Source: an uncultured Flavobacteriales bacterium (lineage in GTDB: Bacteria; Bacteroidota; Bacteroidia; Flavobacteriales_G; Salibacteraceae). From it: a stretch of DNA of 64,000 nucleotides. The translations under genes and the position numbers were made by a program. The notes beneath the pieces were generated by a model. It saw only the letters and a program-made list of their open reading frames with translations. It made no database searches and was not told the DNA's origin. Positions 1-7,839 of the stretch are shown one piece after another. Numbering within the stretch: the stretch's first letter is position 1; each line of letters starts with the position of its first letter. The DNA is taken from positions 233,628-297,627 of the forward strand of contig CAJQLE010000001.1 of the NCBI GenBank assembly GCA_905479105.1. Direction: 5' to 3'.

Positions 1-125
1 ACACCCTCTAGCATACTTGAGCTAGCTTTTCCTGCTCTAATCTTTAGTAATTCTTTGTGTAAATGGTCTAGAGCAGCCTCCATTGACTCCCTAGCCATAT
101 CATATATCATATCAATCTCTTCCAT
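1..125 (-). CDS. frr: Ribosome recycling factor, N-terminal part (cut by window edge)
   Basis: Ribosome recycling factor splits post-termination ribosomes together with EF-G. Only the first 41 or so codons are in the window. The reading frame starts at the ATG ending at 125 and opens MEEIDMIYDMARESMEAAL, followed by a segment with KIRAGKAS, the conserved N-terminal RRF pattern in which the helix leads into RxGRA/RAGKAS. It lies 47 nt downstream of pyrH on the same strand, the usual pyrH-frr order, so co-transcription with pyrH is likely. The remainder lies left of the window. Confidence 0.9.
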   Translation of the reverse strand, partial: MEEIDMIYDMARESMEAALDHLHKELLKIRAGKASSSMLEG

Positions 126-172
126 CTCATCAAATAATTATCGACTGCAATAATAATTAGAAACTCTAAAAA

Positions 173-889
173 CTAAACCTCAACTAATGTTCCCACTCGT
201 TGTCCCTCTAACACCCTAGTCAAGTTCCCAGGTTTGTTCATATCAAATACAATAATTGGAACATTATTCTCTCTGCACAGAGTAAAGGCCGTCATATCCA
301 TGACATTCAAATTCTTCGATATTGCTTCAGAAAAAGAAAGATTATCAAACTTAACCGCATTCGCATCCTTTTCAGGGTCAGCTGAATAAATCCCATCAAC
401 TCTCGTACCTTTTAAGATTACATCTGCTTCAATTTCTATTGCTCTTAATGAGGCAGCTGTATCAGTTGTAAAATATGGATTGCCTGTGCCCGCACCAAAT
501 ATCACAACCCTGCCTTTCTCTAAATGACGAACTGCTTTTCTTCGAATAAACGGTTCAGCAATTTGCTCCATTTTGATCGCTGTTTGAAGCCTCGTTTTCA
601 GTCCAATTGACTCTAGTGCTGATTGCAAGGATAAACTATTGATAACAGTCGCTAGCATTCCCATATGATCACCTTGAACGCGATCAATCATTGACCCATC
701 AGCTTGTATGCCTCTAAAAATATTTCCACCACCTACAACTACAGCAACTTCGACTCCACGCTCAGCGATCAGTTTAATCTCTCGACCATACTGCATCAGT
801 CTTTCATTATCAATTCCATATTGTTTTTCGCCCATGAGTGCTTCACCACTCAACTTCAACAACACTCTTTTATATTTCATTTCAGCCAT
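173..889 (-). CDS. pyrH: Uridylate kinase (UMP kinase)
   Basis: This enzyme phosphorylates UMP to UDP with ATP in pyrimidine nucleotide synthesis and belongs to the hexameric amino-acid-kinase-fold family. At 238 aa it has the usual family length. Visible motifs are KLSGEALMG near the N terminus, [10 protein letters not shown] around residue 50, and [15 protein letters not shown] around residue 135, all diagnostic of bacterial UMP kinases. Two starts are possible, MAEMKYKR at 889 or MKYKR at 880. The second gives the more usual N terminus, the first is longer by three residues. It is followed by frr and separated from tsf by a terminator, so it appears to have its own promoter (candidate at 935-965). 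Confidence 0.96.
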   Translation of the reverse strand: MAEMKYKRVLLKLSGEALMGEKQYGIDNERLMQYGREIKLIAERGVEVAVVVGGGNIFRGIQADGSMIDRVQGDHMGMLATVINSLSLQSALESIGLKTRLQTAIKMEQIAEPFIRRKAVRHLEKGRVVIFGAGTGNPYFTTDTAASLRAIEIEADVILKGTRVDGIYSADPEKDANAVKFDNLSFSEAISKNLNVMDMTAFTLCRENNVPIIVFDMNKPGNLTRVLEGQRVGTLVEV

Positions 890-934
890 GGAACAAACCT
901 AATTCATTTTTATTCAGAAGAGAGGACTGAAATT

Positions 935-965
935 TCAACGTACAATGTTGAAAACAAACCCCAAA
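935..965 (-). promoter_or_regulatory. Candidate pyrH-frr promoter
   Basis: On the minus strand a TTTG (-33) lies exactly 19 nt before TACGTTGA, which matches six of eight positions of the Bacteroidota -7 box TAnnTTTG. The transcript would begin about 40 nt before pyrH, just past the tsf terminator. The -7 box is imperfect. Confidence 0.35.
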
Positions 966-975
966 AAATATTGCC

Positions 976-1003
976 AAAAAAAAAGCGATGAATAATCATC
1001 GCT
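976..1003 (-). terminator. Rho-independent terminator after tsf
   Basis: An 8-bp perfect stem, AGCGATGA (984-991) with TCATCGCT (996-1003), has a 4-nt loop. Read on the minus strand it is followed by nine U residues (976-984). It lies 22 nt beyond the tsf stop and ends the rplM-to-tsf ribosomal operon before pyrH. Confidence 0.9.
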
Positions 1004-1024
1004 CTTTAAAAAATTATCATGGAT

Positions 1025-1858
1025 TTAATTCAATCCGTATCGCTTAAAACTAGTAACCGTTATGCCTCCATCAATCTCTTTGAGCATTTGCTCAACTGAC
1101 TTTTTATTGTCTTTGATGAACGCTTGACTTAATAGTGTGTTCTCCTTGAAAAACTTGTTCAATTTACCTTGAGCAATTTTCTCAAGCATTTCTTCTGGTT
1201 TGCCTTCTTGACGAGCTATATCCATTCCAATTTCGATCTCTTTCTCGATCACTGAAGTAGCAACACTGTCTTTATCCAAAGCCACTGGATTCATAGCAGC
1301 AATTTGCATTGCTACATCTCTACCTGCTTCTGAAACATTCTCTCCTGCCTTATTCAAACCAACCATTGATGCAACTTGATTGCCAGGGTGATTATAGGCT
1401 ACCACTGTTTCAGCTTCGATTATATCTAAAACTCCTAAATCGATCTTTTCACCGATTTTACCTATCATTTCAGTGATCTTCTCACTCACAGTTAAACCAT
1501 CACCAAAAGGCTGAGACTTTAATTCGTCAGCTGTTTTCACTCCAGTGTTCAATGCAATGTCCACCATCTTTTCAGCAGTTTGACCAAACTCCGCGTTCTT
1601 CGCCACGAAGTCAGTTTCACAGCTTAAAATAGCAATAACACCCTTCTTTCCGGACGCATCAGTTTTTGCAACAACTAATCCTTCCGAAGCTTCTCTATCT
1701 CCTCTTTTTGCAGCAACTTTCTGTCCTTGCTTTCTAAGGATTTCAATTGCTTTTTCAAAATCTCCTTCGGCTTCTACTAGTGCCTTCTTGCAATCCATCA
1801 TACCACTTCCCGTCATTTGACGCAAGCGATTAACTTCTGATGCTGTAATTTTCGACAT
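1025..1858 (-). CDS. tsf: Translation elongation factor Ts
   Basis: EF-Ts is the guanine nucleotide exchange factor that regenerates EF-Tu-GTP in the cytoplasm. The 277-aa product starts MSKITASEVNRLRQMTGSGMMDCKKALVEA, in which the pattern L-R-x-M-T-G-x-G-M-M-D-C-K-K-A-L is the EF-Ts signature 1. The middle holds ILSCETDFVAKN, signature 2. The gene follows rpsB with a 12-nt gap, as in most bacteria, and is followed by a strong terminator. No anomalies are seen. Confidence 0.97.
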   Translation of the reverse strand: MSKITASEVNRLRQMTGSGMMDCKKALVEAEGDFEKAIEILRKQGQKVAAKRGDREASEGLVVAKTDASGKKGVIAILSCETDFVAKNAEFGQTAEKMVDIALNTGVKTADELKSQPFGDGLTVSEKITEMIGKIGEKIDLGVLDIIEAETVVAYNHPGNQVASMVGLNKAGENVSEAGRDVAMQIAAMNPVALDKDSVATSVIEKEIEIGMDIARQEGKPEEMLEKIAQGKLNKFFKENTLLSQAFIKDNKKSVEQMLKEIDGGITVTSFKRYGLN

Positions 1859-1870
1859 CCTATAATCTAT

Positions 1871-2716
1871 TTAATCGTTCTTAGTTCCTTCTGCAGCAGC
1901 TTCCTTCACTGGAGCCGCTTCCTTTGCTGGAGCTGCATCTTTAGCTGGTGCTGTTTCCTTCACTGGAGCTGCAGCTGCAACACTTTCTTCTTTTTCTTCC
2001 TTGTCCTTTTCAGACTTATCACGATCATTCTTTCTCTCTGACAAACCCTCTTTAATAGCTTCTGTCATTATAGAAACGATCTTATGAATAGACTGTGTAG
2101 CATCATCATTTCCAGGAATTGGAAAATCAACAGCTCTTGGGTCTGAGTTTGTATCAACGATAGCAAATGTTGGGATGTTCAACTTTCTTGCCTCACGAAC
2201 TGCGATGTGTTCTTTATTGATATCAATAATGAATAGTGCAGCTGGAAGACGTGTCAAATCAGAAATACTTCCAAAATCCTTCTCAAGCTTTGCACGTTGA
2301 CGATCAACTTGTAGACGCTCTCTCTTTGACATGGTCAGAAAAGTACCATCCGCCTTCATCTTGTCGATTGATGACATTTTTCTAATCGCCTTTCTAATAG
2401 TCACGAAATTGGTCAACATACCACCTGGCCAACGCTCAGTAACAAAAGGCATGTTCACTTCACCTGCTAACGTCTCTAATGAGCTCTTAGCTTGCTTCTT
2501 TGTTGATACGAACAAAATCTTTTTACCCGACTTCGCGATTTGTTTCATTGCTGCCGCAGCTTCTTCAGCCTTAACAACAGTTTTATGTAAATCGATAACG
2601 TGGATTCCGTTACGCTCCATAAATATGTATGGAGACATGTTTGGGTTCCACTTTCTTTTGAGGTGTCCGAAATGTACACCTGCTCCTAATAGATCTTTGT
2701 AGCTTGTTCTTGCCAT
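1871..2716 (-). CDS. rpsB: 30S ribosomal protein S2 with an Ala/Pro/Lys-rich tail
   Basis: Protein uS2 sits on the back of the 30S subunit. Residues 1-225 are a normal S2: the start SYKDLLGAGVHFGHLKRKWNP, the LFVSTKKQAK segment, the RWPGGMLTNF motif and FAIVDTNSDPRAVDFPIPGN. After about residue 225 the protein runs into a charged stretch (many K, E, D) and then, from about residue 247, into imperfect repeats of the type APxKE/APAKD. This tail makes the protein 281 aa against roughly 240 aa in model species. It is followed by tsf with a 12-nt gap. A hairpin in the leader (2737-2772) may be regulatory. Confidence 0.96.
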   Translation of the reverse strand: MARTSYKDLLGAGVHFGHLKRKWNPNMSPYIFMERNGIHVIDLHKTVVKAEEAAAAMKQIAKSGKKILFVSTKKQAKSSLETLAGEVNMPFVTERWPGGMLTNFVTIRKAIRKMSSIDKMKADGTFLTMSKRERLQVDRQRAKLEKDFGSISDLTRLPAALFIIDINKEHIAVREARKLNIPTFAIVDTNSDPRAVDFPIPGNDDATQSIHKIVSIMTEAIKEGLSERKNDRDKSEKDKEEKEESVAAAAPVKETAPAKDAAPAKEAAPVKEAAAEGTKND

Positions 2717-2736
2717 GTTTACCTTCTTGTTAAAGC

Positions 2737-2772
2737 AATCAGCGGGTAGTTCCTTAGGAAATCCCGCTGATT
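2737..2772 (-). promoter_or_regulatory. Leader hairpin upstream of rpsB
   Basis: A perfect 10-bp inverted repeat, AATCAGCGGG (2737-2746) with CCCGCTGATT (2763-2772), encloses a second small dyad (TTCCTTAGGAA at 2750-2760). On the minus strand it lies between rpsI and rpsB, 20 nt before the rpsB start. No U-run follows, so it is not a typical terminator. A processing site or an S2 autoregulatory structure is possible, by analogy with ribosomal-protein leaders elsewhere. Confidence 0.5.
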
Positions 2773-2803
2773 TAGAATCTAAACTGTTATTATATAATAT
2801 GAA

Positions 2804-3190
2804 TTAACGCTTACTGAATTGGAAACGCTTACGCGCTTTCTTCTGACCTGGCTTCTTACGTTCAACCATTCTTGGGTCACGTGTCATGAAACCTTCAGCT
2901 CTTAATGCTGACTTATATTCGGCATTGATTTTCACCAACGCTCTAGAAATTCCTAATCGAATTGCCTCAACTTGACCGTTGATTCCTCCTCCAGTAACAT
3001 TAACTGTAACGTCATATTGACCCTCAGTCTCTGTAGTAGCGAAAGGCTGGTGAAGCTTGTGATGCATAAACGCAGTATCTACGTATTCTTTGTAATCGCG
3101 GTGATTAATAGTAATGTTACCTTTCCCTTTTTGAAGGTAAACTCTAGCTATACTAGCCTTTCTACGACCAAGTGCATTAATTACGTCCAT
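2804..3190 (-). CDS. rpsI: 30S ribosomal protein S9
   Basis: Protein uS9 contacts the P-site tRNA through its C-terminal tail. The 128-aa product starts MDVINALGRRKASIARVYL, has the conserved GGGINGQ segment and the basic C terminus ending KKARKRFQFSKR, whose final SKR is the canonical S9 ending. It begins 1 nt after the rplM stop codon, the usual L13-S9 pair, and rpsB follows after an 87-nt spacer with a hairpin. Confidence 0.97.
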   Translation of the reverse strand: MDVINALGRRKASIARVYLQKGKGNITINHRDYKEYVDTAFMHHKLHQPFATTETEGQYDVTVNVTGGGINGQVEAIRLGISRALVKINAEYKSALRAEGFMTRDPRMVERKKPGQKKARKRFQFSKR

Positions 3191-3191
3191 C

Positions 3192-3647
3192 TTACTTTAT
3201 TGCGTTGATATCGATTGTCTTAGGTTGTTGAGCTGAATGAGGATGCTCTGATCCAGTGTACACATATAGGTTACGGTACATTTGGCTACCGAGTTTGTTT
3301 TTAGGCAACATGCCCTTAACAGCCCATTCGATTAAATCTTCTGGTTTTCTTTCAAGTGTTTCAGCTGCTGTTCTCGAGCGCTGACCGCCTGGAAAACCTG
3401 TATGCCAAAGCCTTTCTTTTGTCTCCGCTTTATTACCAGTAAGGCTAACAGCCTCTGCATTGATAACAATTACGTTGTCTCCACAATCTACGTGCGGAGT
3501 GAAATTAGTCTTATGCTTTCCTCTAAGTAGGTATGCTACATGAGAAGAAAAACGACCAAGGGTTTGATCTTTTGCATCTACAACAACCCACTGCTTATCG
3601 GCAGTTTCTTGATTTGCTGAGACTGTTTTGTAACTTAAATGACTCAC
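3192..3647 (-). CDS. rplM: 50S ribosomal protein L13 (GTG start)
   Basis: Protein uL13 is an early assembly protein of the 50S subunit. The 151-aa product has the typical VVDAKDQTLGRFSSHVAYLLRGKHK segment (residues 22-46), HVDCGDNVIVINAEAV, and AVKGMLPKNKLG near residue 113. The start codon is GTG at 3647 (encoding MSHLSYKT). It is the first gene of a minus-strand operon rplM-rpsI-rpsB-tsf with a textbook promoter at 3682-3712. A short CCCC/GGGG hairpin (3666-3679) lies at the very start of the predicted transcript and could affect its stability or control. Confidence 0.97.
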   Translation of the reverse strand: MSHLSYKTVSANQETADKQWVVVDAKDQTLGRFSSHVAYLLRGKHKTNFTPHVDCGDNVIVINAEAVSLTGNKAETKERLWHTGFPGGQRSRTAAETLERKPEDLIEWAVKGMLPKNKLGSQMYRNLYVYTGSEHPHSAQQPKTIDINAIK

Positions 3648-3681
3648 GGTTCCAATGGTTTTATTCCCCTAAAAAGGGGCG

Positions 3682-3712
3682 CAAAGATAAAACTATTTTT
3701 AACTGCGTCAAA
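3682..3712 (-). promoter_or_regulatory. Consensus Bacteroidota promoter of the rplM operon
   Basis: On the minus strand TTTG (3712-3709), a 19-nt spacer and TATCTTTG (3689-3682) match the -33/-7 consensus TTTG-N19-TAnnTTTG exactly. Transcription should start about 30 nt before rplM. This is the best promoter in the window and the reference for the others. Confidence 0.87.
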
Positions 3713-3744
3713 CAGTTAAGAAAAGATTTTATCAAAGCAGTTAT

Positions 3745-4935
3745 TTACTTTATTACTCCGAGGCTCTTTCCAACTTTCGTAAACGCAGAAATCGCCTTAT
3801 CTAAATGCTCCGTTTCGTGAGCTGCCGATAATTGAACTCTGATTCTAGCCTGCCCGTTAGGCACTACAGGAAAAAAGAAGCCAATCACATAAATACCTTC
3901 CTCTAAAAGAGCATTTGCGAACTTCTGTGATAGAGCTGCATCATATAGCATAATAGGCACAATGGCAGAGTCTCCATCTTTAATGTCGAAGCCCGCTGCT
4001 TTTATTCCTTTTTTGAAATAATTGACATTATTCTCGAGCTTATCTCGCAAATCGGTTGATTCGGCAAGCAAATCAAATACAGCAATTGAAGCTCCAACAA
4101 TACTTGGCGCTAAAGAATTGCTAAACAAATATGGTCTTGAGCGCTGACGCAAGATTTCAATTATTTCTTTCTTACCTGTCGTGAAGCCTCCCATTGCCCC
4201 TCCAAGAGCTTTTCCTAAAGTGCCGGTAATTATATCTACTCTACCAAGCACATTCTTTAATTCGACAGTTCCTCGGCCTGTCTTTCCTATAAATCCTGTA
4301 GCGTGACATTCGTCTACCATAACGAGTGCATCATATTTATCGGCTAAATCACAAATCTTATCCAGCTGAGCTACATAGCCATCCATCGAAAACACACCAT
4401 CAGTAACGATAATTTTAAAACGAGCTTCAGAAGCCGCTTTCAGTTGCTCTTCTAATTCAGCCATATCGTTATTAGCATAACGGAACCTTTTAGCCTTGCA
4501 AAGTCTCACACCATCAATGATACTAGCGTGATTCAAAGAATCAGAAATAATAGCGTCCTCTTCACCTAATAACGGTTCAAACACACCGCCATTGGCGTCA
4601 AATGCAGCCGCATATAATATGGTATCTTCTGTATGTAAGAAGTCCGCAATTTTTTCTTCCAGTGTTTTATGAATGTCCTGTGTTCCACAAATGAAACGAA
4701 CAGAAGACATTCCAAACCCATGTGTGTCCAAGGTATCCTTTGCTGCCTTAACAACCTTAGGATGAGACGAAAGACCTAAATAATTGTTAGAGCAAAAATT
4801 CAACACCTCCTGGCCTGTGCTAATCTTAATGGAAGCACCTTGCTCAGATGTTATAACTCTTTCCCTTTTTAATAAACCCGCTTCTTCAATTGATTTAAGT
4901 TCATTTTGAAGATATTCTTTTAGATTACCGTACAT
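3745..4935 (-). CDS. kbl: Glycine C-acetyltransferase (2-amino-3-ketobutyrate CoA ligase)
   Basis: This PLP enzyme cleaves 2-amino-3-oxobutyrate with CoA to glycine and acetyl-CoA, the second step of threonine breakdown. At 396 aa it matches the alpha-oxoamine synthase family. Visible features are [26 protein letters not shown] with the PLP-binding Asp and His, [14 protein letters not shown] with the Schiff-base Lys, and a C terminus with [19 protein letters not shown], which favours Kbl over the related BioF, HemA or SPT enzymes. A threonine dehydrogenase gene is not in the window. It lies downstream of gdhA behind a terminator, so amino-acid catabolism genes adjoin here but appear separately transcribed. 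Confidence 0.9.
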   Translation of the reverse strand: MYGNLKEYLQNELKSIEEAGLLKRERVITSEQGASIKISTGQEVLNFCSNNYLGLSSHPKVVKAAKDTLDTHGFGMSSVRFICGTQDIHKTLEEKIADFLHTEDTILYAAAFDANGGVFEPLLGEEDAIISDSLNHASIIDGVRLCKAKRFRYANNDMAELEEQLKAASEARFKIIVTDGVFSMDGYVAQLDKICDLADKYDALVMVDECHATGFIGKTGRGTVELKNVLGRVDIITGTLGKALGGAMGGFTTGKKEIIEILRQRSRPYLFSNSLAPSIVGASIAVFDLLAESTDLRDKLENNVNYFKKGIKAAGFDIKDGDSAIVPIMLYDAALSQKFANALLEEGIYVIGFFFPVVPNGQARIRVQLSAAHETEHLDKAISAFTKVGKSLGVIK

Positions 4936-4952
4936 ATCAATTCAATTTTTCT

Positions 4953-4983
4953 AAAAATAAAAAAGCAGCCGAAACCGACTGCT
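4953..4983 (-). terminator. Rho-independent terminator after gdhA
   Basis: The stem AGCAGCCG (4964-4971) with CGACTGCT (4976-4983) has an A-C mismatch on the plus strand that becomes a G-U pair in minus-strand RNA. It is followed on that strand by a U-rich run (TTTTTTATTTTT, about 4952-4963). This places it 25 nt beyond gdhA. Confidence 0.85.
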
Positions 4984-5008
4984 TTCTATTTTCCTGATTA
5001 GTATATCA

Positions 5009-6358
5009 TTAAACGTGTCCTTGAGCAACCATCGCGTCAGCTACTTTCAAGAAGCCTGCTACGTTTGCACCTTTCACATAGTTCACATAGCCTTCGTTAT
5101 CTGCTCCATACTGAACACAGGCCTCGTGGATACTGTTCATAATTCCATGAAGTTTTTCATCTACTTCCTCTCTAGTCCAGCTCAATCTCAATGAGTTTTG
5201 GCTCATTTCTAAACCTGAAGTTGCAACTCCTCCCGCATTTGATGCCTTTCCAGGTGCAAACAACAATTTTGCAGCGTGGAAAATCTCAATAGCTTCTGGC
5301 GTACATGGCATATTAGCTCCTTCGCTCACACATAAAGCTCCATTTGCCACCAATGCTTTTGCCTCATCTCCATTCAACTCGTTCTGCGTAGCACAAGGGA
5401 GAGCAATATCGCATTTCACTGACCATGGACGTTTTCCTTCATGGAATTCAGCGCCAAACTTATCAGCGTATTCTTTAATCCTTCCTCGCTTATTGTTCTT
5501 CAAATCCATGATGAAAGCCAACTTTTCTGGATTGATTCCATCCTTATCATAAACGAAACCTGAAGAATCTGACATCGTAACCACTTTAGCTCCAAGTTCA
5601 GTAGCTTTTTCGCATGCGTACTGAGCAACGTTGCCACTACCTGAAATTACCACAGTTTTACCGCCAAAATTTTGACCTTTAGTTTGAAGCATGTTTTGAG
5701 CGAAGTATACGTTTCCGTAGCCTGTAGCTTCCGGGCGAATCAAACTTCCTCCGTACTCAGGACCTTTTCCAGTGAGCACACCTGTAAACTCATTTCTTAG
5801 TCTTTTATATTGACCAAAAAGGAATCCTATTTCTCTTCCACCTACACCAATATCTCCTGCTGGCACATCCGTATCAGCACCAATGTGCTTAGATAATTCA
5901 GACATAAAACTTTGGCAAAAACGCATCACTTCATTATCTGATTTTCCTTTTGGATCGAAATCTGAACCGCCCTTACCACCGCCCATTGGAAGTGTAGTTA
6001 ATGAGTTTTTGAATACTTGCTCAAACGCCAAGAACTTGAGAATACTCAAATTCACTGATGGGTGAAAACGAAGCCCTCCCTTATATGGTCCAATAGCAGA
6101 ATTCATTTGAATTCTATAACCACGATTTACCTGAAAACCGCCTTTATCATCGATCCATGGAACACGGAACATAATAACTCTTTCTGGCTCAACAATTCTG
6201 TTAAGAATGTTGGCTGTTTGATATGCCTTATTCTCAGCGATATAAGGAATTACTGTTTCTGCAACTTCGTGAACCGCTTGAAGAAATTCCGTTTCGTTTG
6301 GATTCTTAGCTTTTACAGAATCCATGAAGCTGTCTATTTGTGCTTGATATTTACTCAT
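5009..6358 (-). CDS. gdhA: NADP-type glutamate dehydrogenase
   Basis: This enzyme interconverts 2-oxoglutarate plus ammonia with glutamate. The 449-aa length and the sequence fit the hexameric bacterial/fungal NADP(H) subfamily. The substrate region shows GPYKGGLRFHPSVN, LPMGGGKGGSDFDPKGKS with the catalytic Lys region, and DVPAGDIGVGGREIGF with the catalytic Asp. The Rossmann part shows VVISGSGNVAQYA (a GxGxxA-type dinucleotide loop) around residue 235. It has its own terminator and a good -7 box (6391-6398) upstream. Cofactor preference is inferred from family resemblance only. Confidence 0.93.
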   Translation of the reverse strand: MSKYQAQIDSFMDSVKAKNPNETEFLQAVHEVAETVIPYIAENKAYQTANILNRIVEPERVIMFRVPWIDDKGGFQVNRGYRIQMNSAIGPYKGGLRFHPSVNLSILKFLAFEQVFKNSLTTLPMGGGKGGSDFDPKGKSDNEVMRFCQSFMSELSKHIGADTDVPAGDIGVGGREIGFLFGQYKRLRNEFTGVLTGKGPEYGGSLIRPEATGYGNVYFAQNMLQTKGQNFGGKTVVISGSGNVAQYACEKATELGAKVVTMSDSSGFVYDKDGINPEKLAFIMDLKNNKRGRIKEYADKFGAEFHEGKRPWSVKCDIALPCATQNELNGDEAKALVANGALCVSEGANMPCTPEAIEIFHAAKLLFAPGKASNAGGVATSGLEMSQNSLRLSWTREEVDEKLHGIMNSIHEACVQYGADNEGYVNYVKGANVAGFLKVADAMVAQGHV

Positions 6359-6390
6359 TGTGAACTTGTTAAGACTGTATTAAAGTGCGG

Positions 6391-6398
6391 CAAAAGTA
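6391..6398 (-). promoter_or_regulatory. -7 box of gdhA promoter
   Basis: TACTTTTG on the minus strand matches TAnnTTTG, 32 nt before the gdhA start. No TTTG is found at the expected -33 position. Confidence 0.5.
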
Positions 6399-6427
6399 TT
6401 AGATTTTGAAGTTCGTGATGCTATTTT

Positions 6428-7204
6428 TTAATTGCCTGTATTCCCATACTTAGATCGATATAAATCAACCTGTTCCATCCAATATCTTTTCGAGACATCC
6501 ATGCCATCCAGAAAATAAAACTCACCGCCCCAATTGTGTTTAACTCGCTTGAATATTTTGATATCGATTCCTTCTTTCACTAACACACGCAATACCTCAT
6601 GATTAACGAGGTTAAAGGTCTCTTCTGTAATTCCATCATCAAGTTGAGTAAAATCCTCTTTCACCTTTTCTTCGATGGTATTCGTCTGATTTTCAATTAA
6701 AACCTTTTCTGATTTGGGCTGAGGTTTTTTCGGTAATGAAGACTCCACTATTTTAGTCGGAACCTCTTCAATTTCAACCAAACTATCCGTCTCTGCGGAA
6801 ACAACTATCAAGTCGGGAACTTCCAATTGCCTGGATTTAACACCATTGTCAGCCTGAGCATCCGCCAATCGACTTACCTTGATCGGCACCTTTACATAAA
6901 TAGAATCTACAGATCTAGCAGCATTCTTGGCCATAAGAATATCCAAATCATTGACTTTCGAGATCAGCCACTGTTCCATCTCTGGATTGAAAGGAATGGC
7001 CTCTTGATAAGTCATACGCGCTGATAGATAGTCTCTCGACTTAAATGCTCCGTCTGCCTTTTCGAGTAATACATTATACTTGTTCTCAGCGGATATAAGC
7101 GCTTCAAATTCTTCCTTGGCCTTCTGATCACGTTTATTCAGCGGGCGCTGCGCAATTGCCGGCAAAGTCAAAATCAACATCATTATTATCAAACTAAATT
7201 TCAT
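6428..7204 (-). CDS. Secreted protein of unknown function with a TPR-like segment
   Basis: I do not recognise a named family. The start at 7204 (MKFSLIIMMLILTLPAIAQR) is preferred over an ATG seven codons upstream because it overlaps the Nudix stop codon as ATGA, is preceded by GAGGAG, one of the few Shine-Dalgarno-like sites here, and gives a clean signal peptide with cleavage after AIAQ. Residues about 20-80 are helical and resemble a TPR-type repeat (AFKSRDYLSARMTYQEAIPFNP). The middle is rich in K, E, P and V and probably disordered. The C-terminal 60 residues look folded. It is the last gene of a three-gene operon with the kinase and the Nudix enzyme. Confidence 0.8.
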   Translation of the reverse strand: MKFSLIIMMLILTLPAIAQRPLNKRDQKAKEEFEALISAENKYNVLLEKADGAFKSRDYLSARMTYQEAIPFNPEMEQWLISKVNDLDILMAKNAARSVDSIYVKVPIKVSRLADAQADNGVKSRQLEVPDLIVVSAETDSLVEIEEVPTKIVESSLPKKPQPKSEKVLIENQTNTIEEKVKEDFTQLDDGITEETFNLVNHEVLRVLVKEGIDIKIFKRVKHNWGGEFYFLDGMDVSKRYWMEQVDLYRSKYGNTGN

Positions 7205-7839
7205 ACTACTCCTCTTAACATCCATTTAATTTCACTCAACATCATCGCTGTTGCGCCCCATATTTGATATCCTTCGTGCTCAAAGTAAGGCGTTTTAATA
7301 AACACGCCATTGTCCAATCTAATCTTACCATGCACCACCGTCTTGTCATCCAACAGTTTTGATATAGGAAAGAAAATAATTTTTTCCACTTCTCTTTCAT
7401 TCTTAACAAGTGATGGCAATTCATTGAGATAAAAAAGAAAAGGATGAACTAGAAATCTGCTTGGAGGAATATAGACTTCAGATATGGAACGAATCAACAT
7501 TGGATTCGCCCTCAAAATCCCAACTTCTTCTTCCATTTCTCTTAATGCAGTGTCCACAAGAGTTTTGTCTGTTTCTTCTACTTTACCTCCTGGAAATCCA
7601 ATTTGCCCGCTATGAACACCATCGTAAGACTGTCTCTCAATCAAAAGTATTTGAGCCTCACCATCAGTTAAAGGAAAAAGGGTAGCAGCCACAGAGCTTT
7701 GCCGAGGATTAGGGTCTCTTTGAAATGCATTTTTTCGTTGTTGCGCCAAAACAGGCAAAATATCATCATGAGCCTTATGACCAGGTAGAGATTGATCAGT
7801 TATTCCATGGATCTTAGAAAGAAGGAAATCAAACTTCAT
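7201..7839 (-). CDS. Nudix hydrolase, CoA-pyrophosphatase-like
   Basis: The 212-aa product carries a full Nudix box starting GKVEETDKTLVDTALREMEEE, which holds the REMEEE metal-binding core. Just before it lies RQSYDGVHSGQIGFPGG, resembling the R-x-H-x-GQ-x-x-FPGG pattern of the NudL/CoA diphosphatase subgroup. Such enzymes cleave CoA to 3',5'-ADP and phosphopantetheine, but the substrate here is inferred from that motif alone. It overlaps the upstream kinase by 11 nt and the downstream gene by 4 nt, so the three are probably translated from one mRNA. Confidence 0.85.
   Translation of the reverse strand: MKFDFLLSKIHGITDQSLPGHKAHDDILPVLAQQRKNAFQRDPNPRQSSVAATLFPLTDGEAQILLIERQSYDGVHSGQIGFPGGKVEETDKTLVDTALREMEEEVGILRANPMLIRSISEVYIPPSRFLVHPFLFYLNELPSLVKNEREVEKIIFFPISKLLDDKTVVHGKIRLDNGVFIKTPYFEHEGYQIWGATAMMLSEIKWMLRGVV

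Noticed and set aside
704..991. Open frame on the plus strand across the pyrH start and the upstream gap
   Set aside because: It is antisense to pyrH, has low-complexity composition and runs into the tsf terminator hairpin. No promoter or homology is visible.
1890..1990. Repeats in the rpsB 3' end as a CRISPR or satellite array
   Set aside because: The repeats are imperfect, in frame, and encode Ala/Pro/Lys motifs. There are no unique spacers.
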